Positions 16,679 through 26,291 of a DNA stretch of 64,000 nucleotides are shown here, piece after piece. Position numbers and translations under genes: made by a program. Origin of the DNA: Heyndrickxia oleronia (GTDB lineage Bacteria > Bacillota > Bacilli > Bacillales > Bacillaceae_C); assembly GCF_017809215.1 (NCBI RefSeq), contig NZ_CP065424.1, forward strand, positions 2,202,001 through 2,266,000, written 5' to 3'. The notes below the pieces were generated by a model. The model did not search any database. It saw only the letters and a program-made list of their open reading frames with translations, and was not told the origin of the DNA. The stretch's first letter is position 1; every line of letters begins with the position of its first letter.

Positions 16679-17680
16679 ATGGTTGCTTATACGGTTCGAC
16701 GTTTACTTCTACTAATACCTGTACTTCTCGGGATGCTCATTATTGTATTTTCGCTTATCCATGCTATTCCTGGAGACCCAGCAAGGGCCATTTTAGGACA
16801 GCTCGCCACAAAAGAGGCTGTTGCCGAACTTTCAAAGCAGCTAGGTCTTGATCAACCAATGTATATTCAGTTTTTTGATTACATAAAGGATTTAGTAACA
16901 GGAAATTTAGGTACCTCACTTAAAACTCAAGCACCTATTAGCGATGAGATTTGGCCATATTTTGGTGCTACAGTTGAATTAGCATTGGTGGCAATGTTCA
17001 TTGCAATTGTTGTTGGTGTGAATGCAGGAATTATCTCTGCATGGTTTCAAAATTCATGGTTTGATTACATTGTTATGTTAATAGCACTTATAGGTGTATC
17101 TATGCCAATTTTTTGGCTTGGCTTGATGGAGCAGTATGTATTTTCCCTTCATTTAGATTTATTACCTACAATGGGTCGCGATGATATTCGTAATCCCGTA
17201 GAGGCAATAACGAATCTCTATTTAATTGATACATTAATCCAAGGTAGATTCGATCAGTTCATAGATGTATTCAAACATTTAATCTTGCCAAGTATCGCAT
17301 TAGCAACCATACCAATGGCGATTATTGCCCGGATTACTCGCTCCAGCATGTTAGAAGTTATGCGTTCAGATTATATTCGAACTGCGCGTGCAAAAGGAAT
17401 GAAGATGTTTTGGGTAGTGTACAAGCATTCGTTAAAAAATGCATTTATACCTGTCTTAACGATTATAGGTTTACAAACAGGATTATTATTAGGTGGAGCT
17501 ATTCTAACTGAAACCATTTTTGGATGGCCAGGTATGGGAACCTACATCTATGAGGCCATTCAATTTCGTGACTATCCCGTTATTCAATCAGGAATTCTAA
17601 TTTTGGCACTTATTTTTGTGTTAATAAACTTAATTGTGGATTTACTCTATGCAGCGATTGATCCACGTATTAAATATTAG
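16679..17680 (+). CDS. Peptide ABC transporter permease (DppB/OppB type)
   Basis: A 333-residue permease with six transmembrane helices. The N-terminus MVAYTVRRLLLLIPVLLGM and IHAIPGDPARAILG are hallmarks of the B-type subunit. The cytoplasmic EAA loop RTARAKGMKMFWVVYKHSLK contacts the ATPases. The ATG at 16679 follows AAAGGGGTGA. It ends 12 bases before the partner permease gene, so the two are cotranscribed. Confidence 0.9.
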   Translation: MVAYTVRRLLLLIPVLLGMLIIVFSLIHAIPGDPARAILGQLATKEAVAELSKQLGLDQPMYIQFFDYIKDLVTGNLGTSLKTQAPISDEIWPYFGATVELALVAMFIAIVVGVNAGIISAWFQNSWFDYIVMLIALIGVSMPIFWLGLMEQYVFSLHLDLLPTMGRDDIRNPVEAITNLYLIDTLIQGRFDQFIDVFKHLILPSIALATIPMAIIARITRSSMLEVMRSDYIRTARAKGMKMFWVVYKHSLKNAFIPVLTIIGLQTGLLLGGAILTETIFGWPGMGTYIYEAIQFRDYPVIQSGILILALIFVLINLIVDLLYAAIDPRIKY

Positions 17681-17692
17681 GAGGGTTAATCA

Positions 17693-18580
17693 ATGCCAGA
17701 ACTTTCAACAAATGCAACTCATACAACTCCAGTTGAAGAGCCATTGATTTCTCCATGGAAAGAGGGCTGGAAAAATTTCAAAAAGAATAAAGCGGCAGTT
17801 TTTGGGCTAGGATTAGTTTTTTTCTTTATTCTTATTGCTATTTTTGCCAATGTCTTAGCACCGTATGATTATACAGAAACAGGTGACAAGCATCTTCCTC
17901 CTTCTGCAACACATTGGTTCGGAACGGATGATTTAGGTCGGGATATTTTAAGTAGAGTCATATTTGGGGCAAGAATTTCTTTAGCTGTTGGTTTCTTATC
18001 TGTTATAGGTTCGGCGATCGTAGGTTCGTTCTTAGGGATCATCGCTGGATACTATGGTCGAATAGTGGATGGAATCATCTCGAGAATTTTTGATATTTTA
18101 TTGGCTTTTCCAAGTATTTTATTAGCAATTGCTATTGTAGCCATGCTTGGACCTTCATTATTTAATGCATTAATTGCGATTGCGATTATTAATATCCCTA
18201 CCTTTGGTAGATTGGTGCGCTCAAGGGTTCTTACGGTCAAGGAAGAAGAGTATATAATAGCAGCAAAAGCTATAGGTATGGGAGATGGAAGAATCTTATT
18301 GCATCATGTCTTTCCAAACAGTATGGCACCAATTATTGTACAGGGTTCATTAGCGATTGCTAGTGCAATCATTGAGGCAGCTGCTTTAGGATTTTTAGGA
18401 TTAGGTGCACAGCCACCGACACCTGAATGGGGAAAAATGCTGGCTGATTCGAAGGATTTTATTCTACAGGCACCTTGGACGGTCATCTTCCCAGGTTTAG
18501 CAATTATGTTAACGGTTCTTGGGTTCAATCTTATGGGCGATGGATTGAGAGATGCATTAGATCCTAGAATGAAAAATTAA
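17693..18580 (+). CDS. Peptide ABC transporter permease (DppC/OppC type)
   Basis: A 295-residue permease with a cytoplasmic N-terminal tail, a first helix near residues 37-57 and the C-subunit motif HWFGTDDLGRDILSRVIFGA. The EAA loop is AAKAIGMGDGRILLHHVFPN, followed by EAAALGFLGLGAQPPTPEWG. It forms the membrane channel with the preceding permease. It is the last gene of the operon; the terminator at 18682 follows about 100 bp later. Confidence 0.9.
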   Translation: MPELSTNATHTTPVEEPLISPWKEGWKNFKKNKAAVFGLGLVFFFILIAIFANVLAPYDYTETGDKHLPPSATHWFGTDDLGRDILSRVIFGARISLAVGFLSVIGSAIVGSFLGIIAGYYGRIVDGIISRIFDILLAFPSILLAIAIVAMLGPSLFNALIAIAIINIPTFGRLVRSRVLTVKEEEYIIAAKAIGMGDGRILLHHVFPNSMAPIIVQGSLAIASAIIEAAALGFLGLGAQPPTPEWGKMLADSKDFILQAPWTVIFPGLAIMLTVLGFNLMGDGLRDALDPRMKN

Positions 18581-18681
18581 GGTTATTTTCGAAAAATTTA
18601 TTACTTGAAATTCTAACTGCTGACTTTTACACCAACTTTGCTTATTTAGAACAGTGTTTTTAGAAGGAGCCAAAATTATAG

Positions 18682-18711
18682 AAAAACCTGCAAATATATT
18701 TGCAGGTTTTT
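18682..18711. terminator. Bidirectional terminator between peptide transporter and nrdB
   Basis: AAAAACCTGCAAATA and TATTTGCAGGTTTTT form a nearly perfect palindrome with A and T tracts on both sides. It lies between convergent genes and can serve both. Confidence 0.85.
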
Positions 18712-18720
18712 GAACTATTA

Positions 18721-19764
18721 TTATAGTTCATCAAATCCATTGTCCACATAATTTACTTTTGTATATTGGCGTGACTTTTGTTCAAAGAAATCTGACTTAC
18801 CTAAATCTACTTCTTCATAGGCTTTAATCCATCGTAATGGATTTGTACGATAATCTGGGAAGGGCCGTTCGAATCCAAGTTGCTTGCAGCGTATATTGGC
18901 ATAGAATTTAATATAATCCTCTAAATCCTTTACTAATATTCCATCAATATGGTTGCCAATAATAGATCTTGCCCATTCGATTTCTAATTTCGCTGCCTTT
19001 TTAAAGGTATCTTCAACGAAAGCTTTTAACTCCTCATTATCATATTCAGGATATTCTACCAATACTTCTTTAAAGATCTTTACAAATAAATCAACATGTA
19101 ATTGTTCATCGCGATTAATATAGTTAATCATCGTTGACGTTGCGACCATTTTTTGATTTCGTGCAAGATTATAGAAAAAGGCAAAACCTGAATAAAAAAA
19201 GAGACCTTCTAATATCACATCAAAAACAATAGATTTTAAAAGGTTTTCTACACTCGGTCTTGTCGCGAATGCTGCATAGCCATTTGTAACAAATTCATTC
19301 CGCTTTTCTAAAACTGGTTCCGTTCTCCAAAATTCAAATACTTCATCCTGGACATGCTTTGGGACAATACTAGATAAAACGTAGGAATAGGAATGATTAT
19401 GAATAACCTCTTGCTGGGCCAAAATAATCATTAGCGCATTTAAGCTAGAATCAGTTAAATAATCGGCTACTTTGCCTGCGTAATCGGTTTGAATACTATC
19501 TAATAAAGCTAATAAACCAATGATTTTTAAGAAGGCATCCTGCTCTTCTTTTGATAAAGTTGGGAACTGTTTAATATCTTGGGACATATTTATTTCAAAC
19601 GGTGTCCAAAAATTTCCTAGCATTTTCTTATATTTAGGATAGGCCCAAGAAAAGCGGACATCATCCCAATTAAGTATATTGGAGCATCTTCCATTAATGA
19701 TTGATGTTGATCGGTTTGGTGCTGTATTGTCAATGATCTTGCGTGTTTGTAGTTTATTAGACAT
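18721..19764 (-). CDS. nrdB: Ribonucleoside-diphosphate reductase small (beta) subunit
   Basis: A 347-residue class I R2 protein that holds the di-metal site and tyrosyl radical for deoxynucleotide synthesis. Ligands are visible: Asp in LLALLDSIQ, Glu/His in QQEVIHNH, Glu in VILEGLFF and Glu/His in NRDEQLHVD. The radical Tyr is expected in HNHSYSY, aligned with E. coli Y122. The start MSNKLQ at 19764 has an AAGGAG site; the longer frame would overlap the upstream gene. It ends in a polar tail (NYVDNGFDEL) like the R2 C-termini that bind R1. It lies 16 bases after nrdA. Confidence 0.9.
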   Translation of the reverse strand: MSNKLQTRKIIDNTAPNRSTSIINGRCSNILNWDDVRFSWAYPKYKKMLGNFWTPFEINMSQDIKQFPTLSKEEQDAFLKIIGLLALLDSIQTDYAGKVADYLTDSSLNALMIILAQQEVIHNHSYSYVLSSIVPKHVQDEVFEFWRTEPVLEKRNEFVTNGYAAFATRPSVENLLKSIVFDVILEGLFFYSGFAFFYNLARNQKMVATSTMINYINRDEQLHVDLFVKIFKEVLVEYPEYDNEELKAFVEDTFKKAAKLEIEWARSIIGNHIDGILVKDLEDYIKFYANIRCKQLGFERPFPDYRTNPLRWIKAYEEVDLGKSDFFEQKSRQYTKVNYVDNGFDEL

Positions 19765-19780
19765 TCCTTTTTCTCCTTTC

Positions 19781-22039
19781 TTAGCTTGAACAAGAATCAC
19801 AATCTTCTAACGTTGTAGAGGTAGAGCGTAAATAATAGCTAGTTTTTAAACCAGCTTTCCAAGCATGAAGATGTAAATCTAATAGCTCCTTCGCCTGAAC
19901 GTTATTTTGAACATAAAGATTAAATGATATGGATTGATCAATATGTCTTTGTCTGGCTTTATTTTGCCGGATACTCCAATGCTGATCAATGAAATAGGCG
20001 GATTTATAATACCAAGTTGTCTCTGCATTTAGATCCGGAGCGGTTACAGGGATTTTATAATCCTTTTTCTCCTCTGAATAAAACTTTTGAAAAATTGGAT
20101 CAATGCTTGCTGAGCTTCCTGCTATTAATGATGTTGATGAGTTAGGAGCAACTGCCATTAGGTAGCCATTTCTTATCCCGAATTTTTGGATATCTTGGAA
20201 TAATCGTAACCAGGGATGGGAGCTTTCAGAGTTGAAATATCCTCTAGCATCAAAATAAGAGCCATTTTCCCAATCCGATCCGTGGAACAGCTCATATGCG
20301 CCCTTTTCTTGTGCTAATAACATGCTAGCTTTAATCGTTAAAAAGGCAATTTTTTCATAAAGTTTATCTGCATATTCAATTGCCTCTTCGCTTTCCCACG
20401 AAATTTTCTCTAAAGCTAGTAAATGATGCCATCCAAATGTTCCTAATCCTATTGCACGATATTTTTTGTTCGTTAATTGTGCTTGTAGGACAGGAATTGT
20501 ATTTAAATCAATGACATTATCTAGCATCCGAACTTGAATTGGGATAAGTTTTTCAAGAACATCATCTTTCACTGCCTTAGCTAAATGAATAGATGATAAG
20601 TTGCATACAACAAAATCGCCTGACTGTTTTTCAATCATGATTTTCCCATCCTCAGTGTATTGGCTTATCATCGTTGTTGGGCTTTGATTTTGCATAATTT
20701 CTGTACATAAATTACTAGAATAGATCATACCTTGATGCTTATTGGGATTTTTTCGATTCACTTCATCACGATAAAACATGAAGGGACCACCTGATTCAAG
20801 TTGGCTTTTCATGATTCTCTTCATCAATTCAATCGCGGGTATACTCGTTTTCGTCAAGGTAGGGTGGTTAACGCATTCCCAGTACCTCTCTCTAAAGCTT
20901 CCATTGCCTTTTTGTTCATCATAATAATCCTCTAGAGAAAAACCTAGGGTTTGTCTTACTTCATGTGGATCAAACAAATACCAATTTTCGCGAGCCTCCA
21001 CTTGTTCCATAAACAAATCTGGAAGACAAACACCATGAAAGAGATCATGTGTACGTAATCGTTCGTCCCCATTATTTAATTTAGAATCTAGAAAGGCAGT
21101 AATATCCTTATGCCATACATCTAAGTAAACACAAATAGCTCCTTTTCTTTGTCCTAATTGATCCACACTCACTGCAATATTATTTAATTGCTTCATCCAA
21201 GGAAGTACTCCAGAGGAAGCACCACTAAATCCTTTAATCGCACTGCCACGGCTGCGAATCTTTCCTAAATAAACACCAATACCTCCACCATTTTTTGATA
21301 GATTAGCAATATCAGAGTGACTATCAAAGATGGCTTGTAAACTATCATCAACAGTATCAATAAAACAGCTCGATAATTGCCCGTAATTTTTTCCTGCATT
21401 AGATAGTGTAGGTGTAGCGACGGTCATGTAGAGATTACTTAATGCCCAGTAGGCGTCTCTGACCAACTGAATACGATTCTTAATAGGTTCATTTTGCATT
21501 AAATGCATCGCAATAATCATCCAACGTTCTTGAGGTAATTCAAACACTCTTTTTTTGTGGTCCGTTGCCAAATATCTGTCAGCTAAAGTACGTATACCAA
21601 TATATGTAAAAAGCTCATCCTTTGTCGGATCAATATAGGATTCAAACAAATGAATGTCATCCTTTGTATACTTATTTAATAATTCTCTTGAATAAATACC
21701 ATCTTTTGTAAGACGAACAATTAATTCTAGAAAGTTTCCATATTTATTTTTGAATAAGTATCCACGTGTTTGTGAGGCTTTGTAATATAGATGTTCCATA
21801 AATAGTTTAGAGGCATGATATGTCCAATTAGGATTTTCTGCGTTTATGTTTGCTAAACATTCAAGAATTATTTGATTTACCCATTCATCCTCGGATAGCC
21901 ATGGTTTTTGCTCAAATAAATTTTTACCAAACAACAAGAGCGATGTTAGATCATCGTCTTTTGTATCAGAACCATCTAATATTTGTAATATGTGATTCAT
22001 CCATTCGGTCATTTCAGCACCCTTTGTTAATAGAGTCAT
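19781..22039 (-). CDS. nrdA: Ribonucleoside-diphosphate reductase large (alpha) subunit
   Basis: A 752-residue catalytic subunit. Active-site residues are visible: Cys in LSSCFID, Asn/Cys/Glu in SNLCTEI, Cys in VVCNLSS, the Tyr pair in KTSYYLRST and the redox C-terminal Cys pair in LEDCDSCSS. The N-terminal region keeps only the second half of an ATP-cone; the usual KRDG start is missing, so activity control by dATP may be lost. ATG 22039 follows GGAGGG. A cobalamin riboswitch and a terminator precede it. This fits control in organisms that also have a B12-dependent reductase, which must lie elsewhere. Confidence 0.9.
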   Translation of the reverse strand: MTLLTKGAEMTEWMNHILQILDGSDTKDDDLTSLLLFGKNLFEQKPWLSEDEWVNQIILECLANINAENPNWTYHASKLFMEHLYYKASQTRGYLFKNKYGNFLELIVRLTKDGIYSRELLNKYTKDDIHLFESYIDPTKDELFTYIGIRTLADRYLATDHKKRVFELPQERWMIIAMHLMQNEPIKNRIQLVRDAYWALSNLYMTVATPTLSNAGKNYGQLSSCFIDTVDDSLQAIFDSHSDIANLSKNGGGIGVYLGKIRSRGSAIKGFSGASSGVLPWMKQLNNIAVSVDQLGQRKGAICVYLDVWHKDITAFLDSKLNNGDERLRTHDLFHGVCLPDLFMEQVEARENWYLFDPHEVRQTLGFSLEDYYDEQKGNGSFRERYWECVNHPTLTKTSIPAIELMKRIMKSQLESGGPFMFYRDEVNRKNPNKHQGMIYSSNLCTEIMQNQSPTTMISQYTEDGKIMIEKQSGDFVVCNLSSIHLAKAVKDDVLEKLIPIQVRMLDNVIDLNTIPVLQAQLTNKKYRAIGLGTFGWHHLLALEKISWESEEAIEYADKLYEKIAFLTIKASMLLAQEKGAYELFHGSDWENGSYFDARGYFNSESSHPWLRLFQDIQKFGIRNGYLMAVAPNSSTSLIAGSSASIDPIFQKFYSEEKKDYKIPVTAPDLNAETTWYYKSAYFIDQHWSIRQNKARQRHIDQSISFNLYVQNNVQAKELLDLHLHAWKAGLKTSYYLRSTSTTLEDCDSCSS

Positions 22040-22095
22040 TTTTTTCCCTCCAATAGATAATGTGACTTTTAATAAACTTGTCTAAAAAAAGCCAT

Positions 22096-22130
22096 AAAAA
22101 AAGATCCGTCACAAGTAATTTGAGCGGATC
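22096..22130 (-). terminator. Expression-platform terminator of the cobalamin riboswitch
   Basis: On the reverse strand GATCCG pairs with CGGATC around an inner TCA/TGA pair and is followed by seven T. Just upstream, the complementary words AACGATAG and CTATCGTT could form a competing structure. It stands between riboswitch and nrdA, where ligand-dependent termination would stop nrdAB transcription. Confidence 0.75.
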
Positions 22131-22228
22131 AAACGATAGGAAAAGATGTAAAAAAATAAAAGCTAAAAAAACTCTCACTATCGTTTCATCTTCTCAATCC
22201 CCGAAGAAATTTGAAACTTTCAAGAAAA

Positions 22229-22388
22229 GGCAGGTCTCCTGACTTATGTGCAGCCTACTTAAGAACCTTCCCATATCTATTTAGATACAGTGGTTAGTCT
22301 TGTTCGTTCACAATTACAGTTGCGGGGACAGCTCCGGAGTCAAACCGGATTCCCTATTAAGTCCAGTAAATGGACACCTTCGCTTGAA
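22229..22388 (-). promoter_or_regulatory. Cobalamin (adenosylcobalamin) riboswitch
   Basis: The reverse strand shows the conserved elements in order: GAAGGTGTCC, AATAGGGAATCCGG, CCGGAGCTGTCCCCGCAACT, the peripheral stem region with CCACTGT, and the 3' box AAGTCAGGAGACCTGCC. These are the diagnostic B12-box sequences of the cobalamin riboswitch class. It lies about 190 bases before nrdA with a terminator between. The expected effect is that coenzyme B12 turns off this B12-independent reductase. Confidence 0.95.
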
Positions 22389-22515
22389 ACAATTCAATAT
22401 TTAGTTGTAGGAACATAGTATATAACTATATATTGTGTTTTATCATAGCATATTCGATACTTTCATGACAATATATATCTATTAAATACTTAAAATCTAA
22501 TAAAATCTCATAACA

Positions 22516-23574
22516 CTATGATTCTATTTTGTTCTTTAATGTGTTTAAAAATAATAGAGGGTCATCAACACGTAAATGAATAGTATTTACTTTTTTTGTC
22601 ATACCATACAAGTAAGATGCCTGAATTGGATCCTTTAAAATTATTTCTATTTGTGGCTTTTCCTTGATAAAGTCAGAAGGAGCTGCATCAAAAATAGAAG
22701 CTAGTTCCTGCTTAGAAAGAGGAGAGGAACGAGTGTACTCATTGACAGATAGAATAAGTTTTAAAGGAATATCTATTTTCTTCATGATCCCTGTTTGAAG
22801 AATTAGGTTTTGATCTGATAACAAATAAGGGCATAATCTAACTGCTTGTATTTCGGCAAGTAACATGAATAAACCGTATATATTAATCACAAGAGCGATT
22901 ATTGCTATGATTGGACTCCACTGATGTAATAAAAAGTGAAAGCCTATAGATTCAATAATTAGAGCATGAATGATCATGATATTTAATGCGATTGTACTTG
23001 TCTTTTTATGATATGAAAAGGCCTTGAAGTGTATATGACTAGGTCTTTTTTTCCATGCAAACAAACTATAATAAAAAACGGAGATTTCTGAGATAAGAAT
23101 AAATAGAAATTTTGAAGGCTTAAAATGGGTGAGAAAGGAATTTTCTAATCGATCCTTAAAAAAAGGAATCCGCTCTTTTTCTGATTTAAATGTGTCTATA
23201 ACTAAAGGTAGTCTTTTTAATAAAAATGCTATTAAAACCAATTCAAAAATAATAAAAGCGCCTTCTACAGCAAATAAAATGTATTTTGCAGCGGATAATG
23301 GTTGAAAATAAGTTGCGGGAATAATAAGCCATGCAGCAACATACCCAGCACCTATAAATGGAAAGAGATATTTAATGGAGAGGCGTCTTCTAATAATAAG
23401 AAAATATGCTAGTATGGGAATTGTAACAATAAAGTCTAAAAAGGAACCAATAGTGATCATGGGTGTAATTGGTTGTGTGAATTCGACCCTATATAGTGAA
23501 ACATTCGCAAGCAATATCAAGGTAGCTAAAAGAACGAACCAAACCCAACTTTGATTACTTATTCGTAATGTCAT
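22516..23574 (-). CDS. Polytopic membrane protein of unknown function
   Basis: A 352-residue protein with about eight hydrophobic segments: paired helices at residues 10-60, three between 68 and 125, one near 155-170 and two near 195-245. A soluble C-terminal domain of about 110 residues has alternating strands (QIEIILKDPIQASYLYG, KVNTIHLRVDDP). That tail resembles a PH-like membrane-associated beta domain, but I do not recognise the family with certainty. ATG 23574 follows AGGAGGTATG. It is divergent from the two-component operon, and a structured intergenic region separates them. Confidence 0.65.
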   Translation of the reverse strand: MTLRISNQSWVWFVLLATLILLANVSLYRVEFTQPITPMITIGSFLDFIVTIPILAYFLIIRRRLSIKYLFPFIGAGYVAAWLIIPATYFQPLSAAKYILFAVEGAFIIFELVLIAFLLKRLPLVIDTFKSEKERIPFFKDRLENSFLTHFKPSKFLFILISEISVFYYSLFAWKKRPSHIHFKAFSYHKKTSTIALNIMIIHALIIESIGFHFLLHQWSPIIAIIALVINIYGLFMLLAEIQAVRLCPYLLSDQNLILQTGIMKKIDIPLKLILSVNEYTRSSPLSKQELASIFDAAPSDFIKEKPQIEIILKDPIQASYLYGMTKKVNTIHLRVDDPLLFLNTLKNKIES

Positions 23575-23677
23575 TTTGCATACCTCCTTGATCTGTTTAC
23601 CTTAATTATACATAAATTGTTATTTTAACAACTTATAGAAAAATACTAAAATATGAACGTTTTCTTAACAATATTTA

Positions 23678-23880
23678 TATAGTATGATGAGAAAAATACA
23701 TTTTCTCATGAATTTTTAATCTTTCTTTCATGAGTCTTTAGTAATTATTATGTACCATTGATTTTGCGTTAAAGGGACATTACATAGTTGTTACCCATTA
23801 CTATGGTTAGTTCTTTTTAAACTCATTATAAAGTTCTTTCTTTAATTCCGGCTAATATAGCCGGTTATTTTTTTCTTTTT
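23678..23880 (+). ncRNA. Possible structured leader or small RNA ending in a terminator
   Basis: A weak promoter (TGAACG, then TATAGT at 23678-23683) is followed by a perfect inverted repeat ATGAGAAAA/TTTTCTCAT (23687-23709). Next is CATAGT/ACTATG (23783-23805), and then a strong intrinsic terminator CCGGCT/AGCCGG (23848-23864) with a T-rich tail. No frame of reasonable length is inside. The terminator has no other gene to serve on this strand. It could be a small RNA or an attenuating leader for the operon starting at 23952. No known class is recognised. Confidence 0.35.
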
Positions 23881-23951
23881 ATTATCTTTTTCTCATCTGA
23901 TTTTCATCTATGCTTTGTATGATATGTATATCTTAAAGGAGGCGCATCAAT

Positions 23952-24077
23952 ATGTGGATACGATTTATTCCCATCGTATTTTTTAGTGCAACAGCGATTA
24001 TGTTATTTGCCTTTCAATCAGTTGAAATAGTCCATGCAGTAATGGATTTAATTTTTTCTAAAACTCGTATAAAATAA
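23952..24077 (+). CDS. 41-residue membrane peptide before the two-component system
   Basis: ATG at 23952 follows AAAGGAGGCG, a strong ribosome site. The peptide is MWIRFIPIVFFSATAIMLF followed by AFQSVEIVHAVMD and ends SKTRIK, that is, one transmembrane helix with a short basic tail. It ends 39 bases before the response-regulator start and on the same strand, so cotranscription is likely. A small regulator of the sensor kinase is possible, but nothing in the sequence proves it. Confidence 0.6.
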   Translation: MWIRFIPIVFFSATAIMLFAFQSVEIVHAVMDLIFSKTRIK

Positions 24078-24116
24078 GAAGAGTAAGAAAACTTGTTAGA
24101 TGAAGCAGGTGTTCAA

Positions 24117-24797
24117 ATGAAAAGGATATTAATTATAGAAGATGAAAAGAATTTAGCAAGATTTATTGAACTCGAACTCAAATATGAGGGCTATGAGGTA
24201 AAGGTGGCTAATGATGGCCGTGAAGGTTTGCAATCGGCTCTACAAGAAGATTGGGATGTTGTTTTACTTGATTTAATGCTCCCTAGCTTAAATGGAATGG
24301 AAGTTTGTCGAAGATTACGTCAGGAGAAAGATACACCAATTATAATGATTACAGCACGTGATAGTGTGATAGATCGTGTTTCTGGCTTAGATCATGGAGC
24401 AGATGATTATATTGTCAAGCCCTTTGCCATTGAAGAATTATTAGCTCGATTACGTTCGATTTTTAGGAGAATTGAAATACATGATCCGAAAATCCAACTT
24501 ACCTCTTATACTTTTCGTGATTTGTTTGTGGAGAAAGAAAGTCGTATCGTAAAGAAGAATGACAAAATTATCGATGTGACAAAAAGAGAATATGATTTGC
24601 TTTTGACCTTATTAGAGAATAAAAATATCGTGATGACGAGAGAAGTATTATTGAATAAAGTATGGGGCTATGAAACTGAAGTTGAAACGAATGTCGTAGA
24701 CGTGTATATTCGTTATTTGCGAAATAAAATTGATAATCCTGGCGAAGAAAGTTATATTCAAACTGTGCGAGGAACAGGGTATGTGATGCGTGAATGA
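24117..24797 (+). CDS. OmpR-family response regulator, ArlR/YkoG-like
   Basis: A 226-residue regulator. The receiver domain (residues 1-115) has the acidic pair in IIEDEKN, phosphoacceptor Asp in VVLLDLMLP and Lys in [16 protein letters not shown]. The winged-helix DNA-binding domain (about 130-226) has [35 protein letters not shown] and [11 protein letters not shown]. This pattern is closest to S. aureus ArlR and B. subtilis YkoG. ATG 24117 is preferred over an upstream TTG because family members begin MKRILIIED. It overlaps the kinase gene by four bases. Confidence 0.9.
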   Translation: MKRILIIEDEKNLARFIELELKYEGYEVKVANDGREGLQSALQEDWDVVLLDLMLPSLNGMEVCRRLRQEKDTPIIMITARDSVIDRVSGLDHGADDYIVKPFAIEELLARLRSIFRRIEIHDPKIQLTSYTFRDLFVEKESRIVKKNDKIIDVTKREYDLLLTLLENKNIVMTREVLLNKVWGYETEVETNVVDVYIRYLRNKIDNPGEESYIQTVRGTGYVMRE

Positions 24798-26197
24798 AGC
24801 GTATAAAAAATTGGTATAGAGGTCAATCCTTGAAGGTAAAATGGTCAATAGGAACAAGTGCGGCCATTTTTTTTGCATTTTTCTTTTTTAGTTTTATTCA
24901 ATATCATGTAGTTAGTCAATGGATGCTTCATGAAGAAAAAAATAATATTTCCCAAGCATTGGATGAAATATCGATTTTTGTAAAACAGGGTGGTAATTTT
25001 GCAGATAACGAAGAAATAAAGAATCAAATCTATGAAAAAGATTTAACGATTCAGATTTTTGATGCGAAAGGAAATAAAGTAACTATTAAAAATCCAGAAG
25101 CACCAACATATGTGATTCCTTTTAGTCCTGTTAGTAATAAAACAGTGGAGCTCTATACTACGAAGCATAAAAAAATTTACTTAGGACGTGCACCTGTGCG
25201 CTTTAATGGCTTTTCAGGTTATGTTGCAATTGTTCAACCTTTAACAAGATACCACCAAATGATGGGTAGTCTTTTTTTTATCATGAGTATATTTGGCGGG
25301 ATTGCGCTTTTATTAAGTGGTTTAATAGGATTTTTAATGGCCAAAGGCTTTTTAAAGCCTTTGCAGAAGTTTTCTACAACAATGAAAAAAATACGTAAAA
25401 AAGGCTTTCATGAAAGGATGGAGCCAAGTAATTCAAAAGATGAAATGGGAGAGTTAGCCCATATTTTTAATGAAATGATGGATCAAATTGAACTGTCATT
25501 TAATCAACAGAAACGTTTTGTCGAAGATGCTTCCCATGAGCTTCGCACCCCCGTTCAAATCATGGAAGGACATTTGAAATTGTTAAACCGTTGGGGGAAA
25601 AAAGATCCGAGTATTTTAGATGAATCATTACATGCATCAATACAAGAGTTAGATCGAATGAAAAATCTTGTCCAGGAATTATTAGATTTATCTAGAGCAG
25701 AACAAATTGAAATTAAAACTAGGGATCATAGCACATTGTTAATAAAAACCTTATCCCGAATTATTAAAAACTTTGAAGTCATACATGAAAACTTTACATT
25801 TGAACTGATTGAACATAAATTGAAAAATTCTATTGTACAAATTAGTGAAAATCACTTTGAACAAATAATGATAATTTTATTGGATAATGCCGTTAAATAC
25901 TCTGATGAAATTCAAAAGGTCGATGTATCTATTGAAGAGGATCATGATCATGAAATGGTCAGAATCACTGTACGAGATTATGGTTTAGGTATTCCAGAAG
26001 AAGATTTGTCGAAGATTTTCCATCGTTTTTATCGTGTCGATAAAGCAAGAAGCCGAGCAAAGGGTGGAAATGGTTTAGGGCTTTCAATTGCTAAACAATT
26101 AGTAGAAAGCTATGAGGGAGATATACGCGCAACAAGTGAGCTTGGTAAAGGAACAAGTATAACTTTTTCATTGCCAATGATTAAAGATGCTATCTGA
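24794..26197 (+). CDS. Sensor histidine kinase, ArlS/YkoH-like
   Basis: A 467-residue membrane kinase with two transmembrane helices (about residues 17-38 and 155-180) around a 115-residue extracellular domain. A HAMP linker follows, then the phosphoacceptor His in [18 protein letters not shown], the N box [11 protein letters not shown] and the G boxes [11 protein letters not shown] and [11 protein letters not shown]. It pairs with the overlapping response regulator. The signal is unknown; ArlS-type kinases respond to cell-envelope or growth cues. The terminator overlaps its stop codon. Confidence 0.9.
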   Translation: MKRIKNWYRGQSLKVKWSIGTSAAIFFAFFFFSFIQYHVVSQWMLHEEKNNISQALDEISIFVKQGGNFADNEEIKNQIYEKDLTIQIFDAKGNKVTIKNPEAPTYVIPFSPVSNKTVELYTTKHKKIYLGRAPVRFNGFSGYVAIVQPLTRYHQMMGSLFFIMSIFGGIALLLSGLIGFLMAKGFLKPLQKFSTTMKKIRKKGFHERMEPSNSKDEMGELAHIFNEMMDQIELSFNQQKRFVEDASHELRTPVQIMEGHLKLLNRWGKKDPSILDESLHASIQELDRMKNLVQELLDLSRAEQIEIKTRDHSTLLIKTLSRIIKNFEVIHENFTFELIEHKLKNSIVQISENHFEQIMIILLDNAVKYSDEIQKVDVSIEEDHDHEMVRITVRDYGLGIPEEDLSKIFHRFYRVDKARSRAKGGNGLGLSIAKQLVESYEGDIRATSELGKGTSITFSLPMIKDAI

Positions 26198-26228
26198 TAA
26201 GAGATATTCAGATAGCTCTTTCTTTATT
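26189..26228 (+). terminator. Terminator overlapping the kinase stop codon
   Basis: GCTATCTGA (26189-26197), which contains the stop codon, pairs with TCAGATAGC (26208-26216) and is followed by TCTTTCTTTATT. Confidence 0.75.
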
Positions 26229-26291
26229 GTCTATTTTTCATTCAGTTGCTTGTGATACCAAAAAGGGTGTCCATTGTAATTTCTGCTCCAA

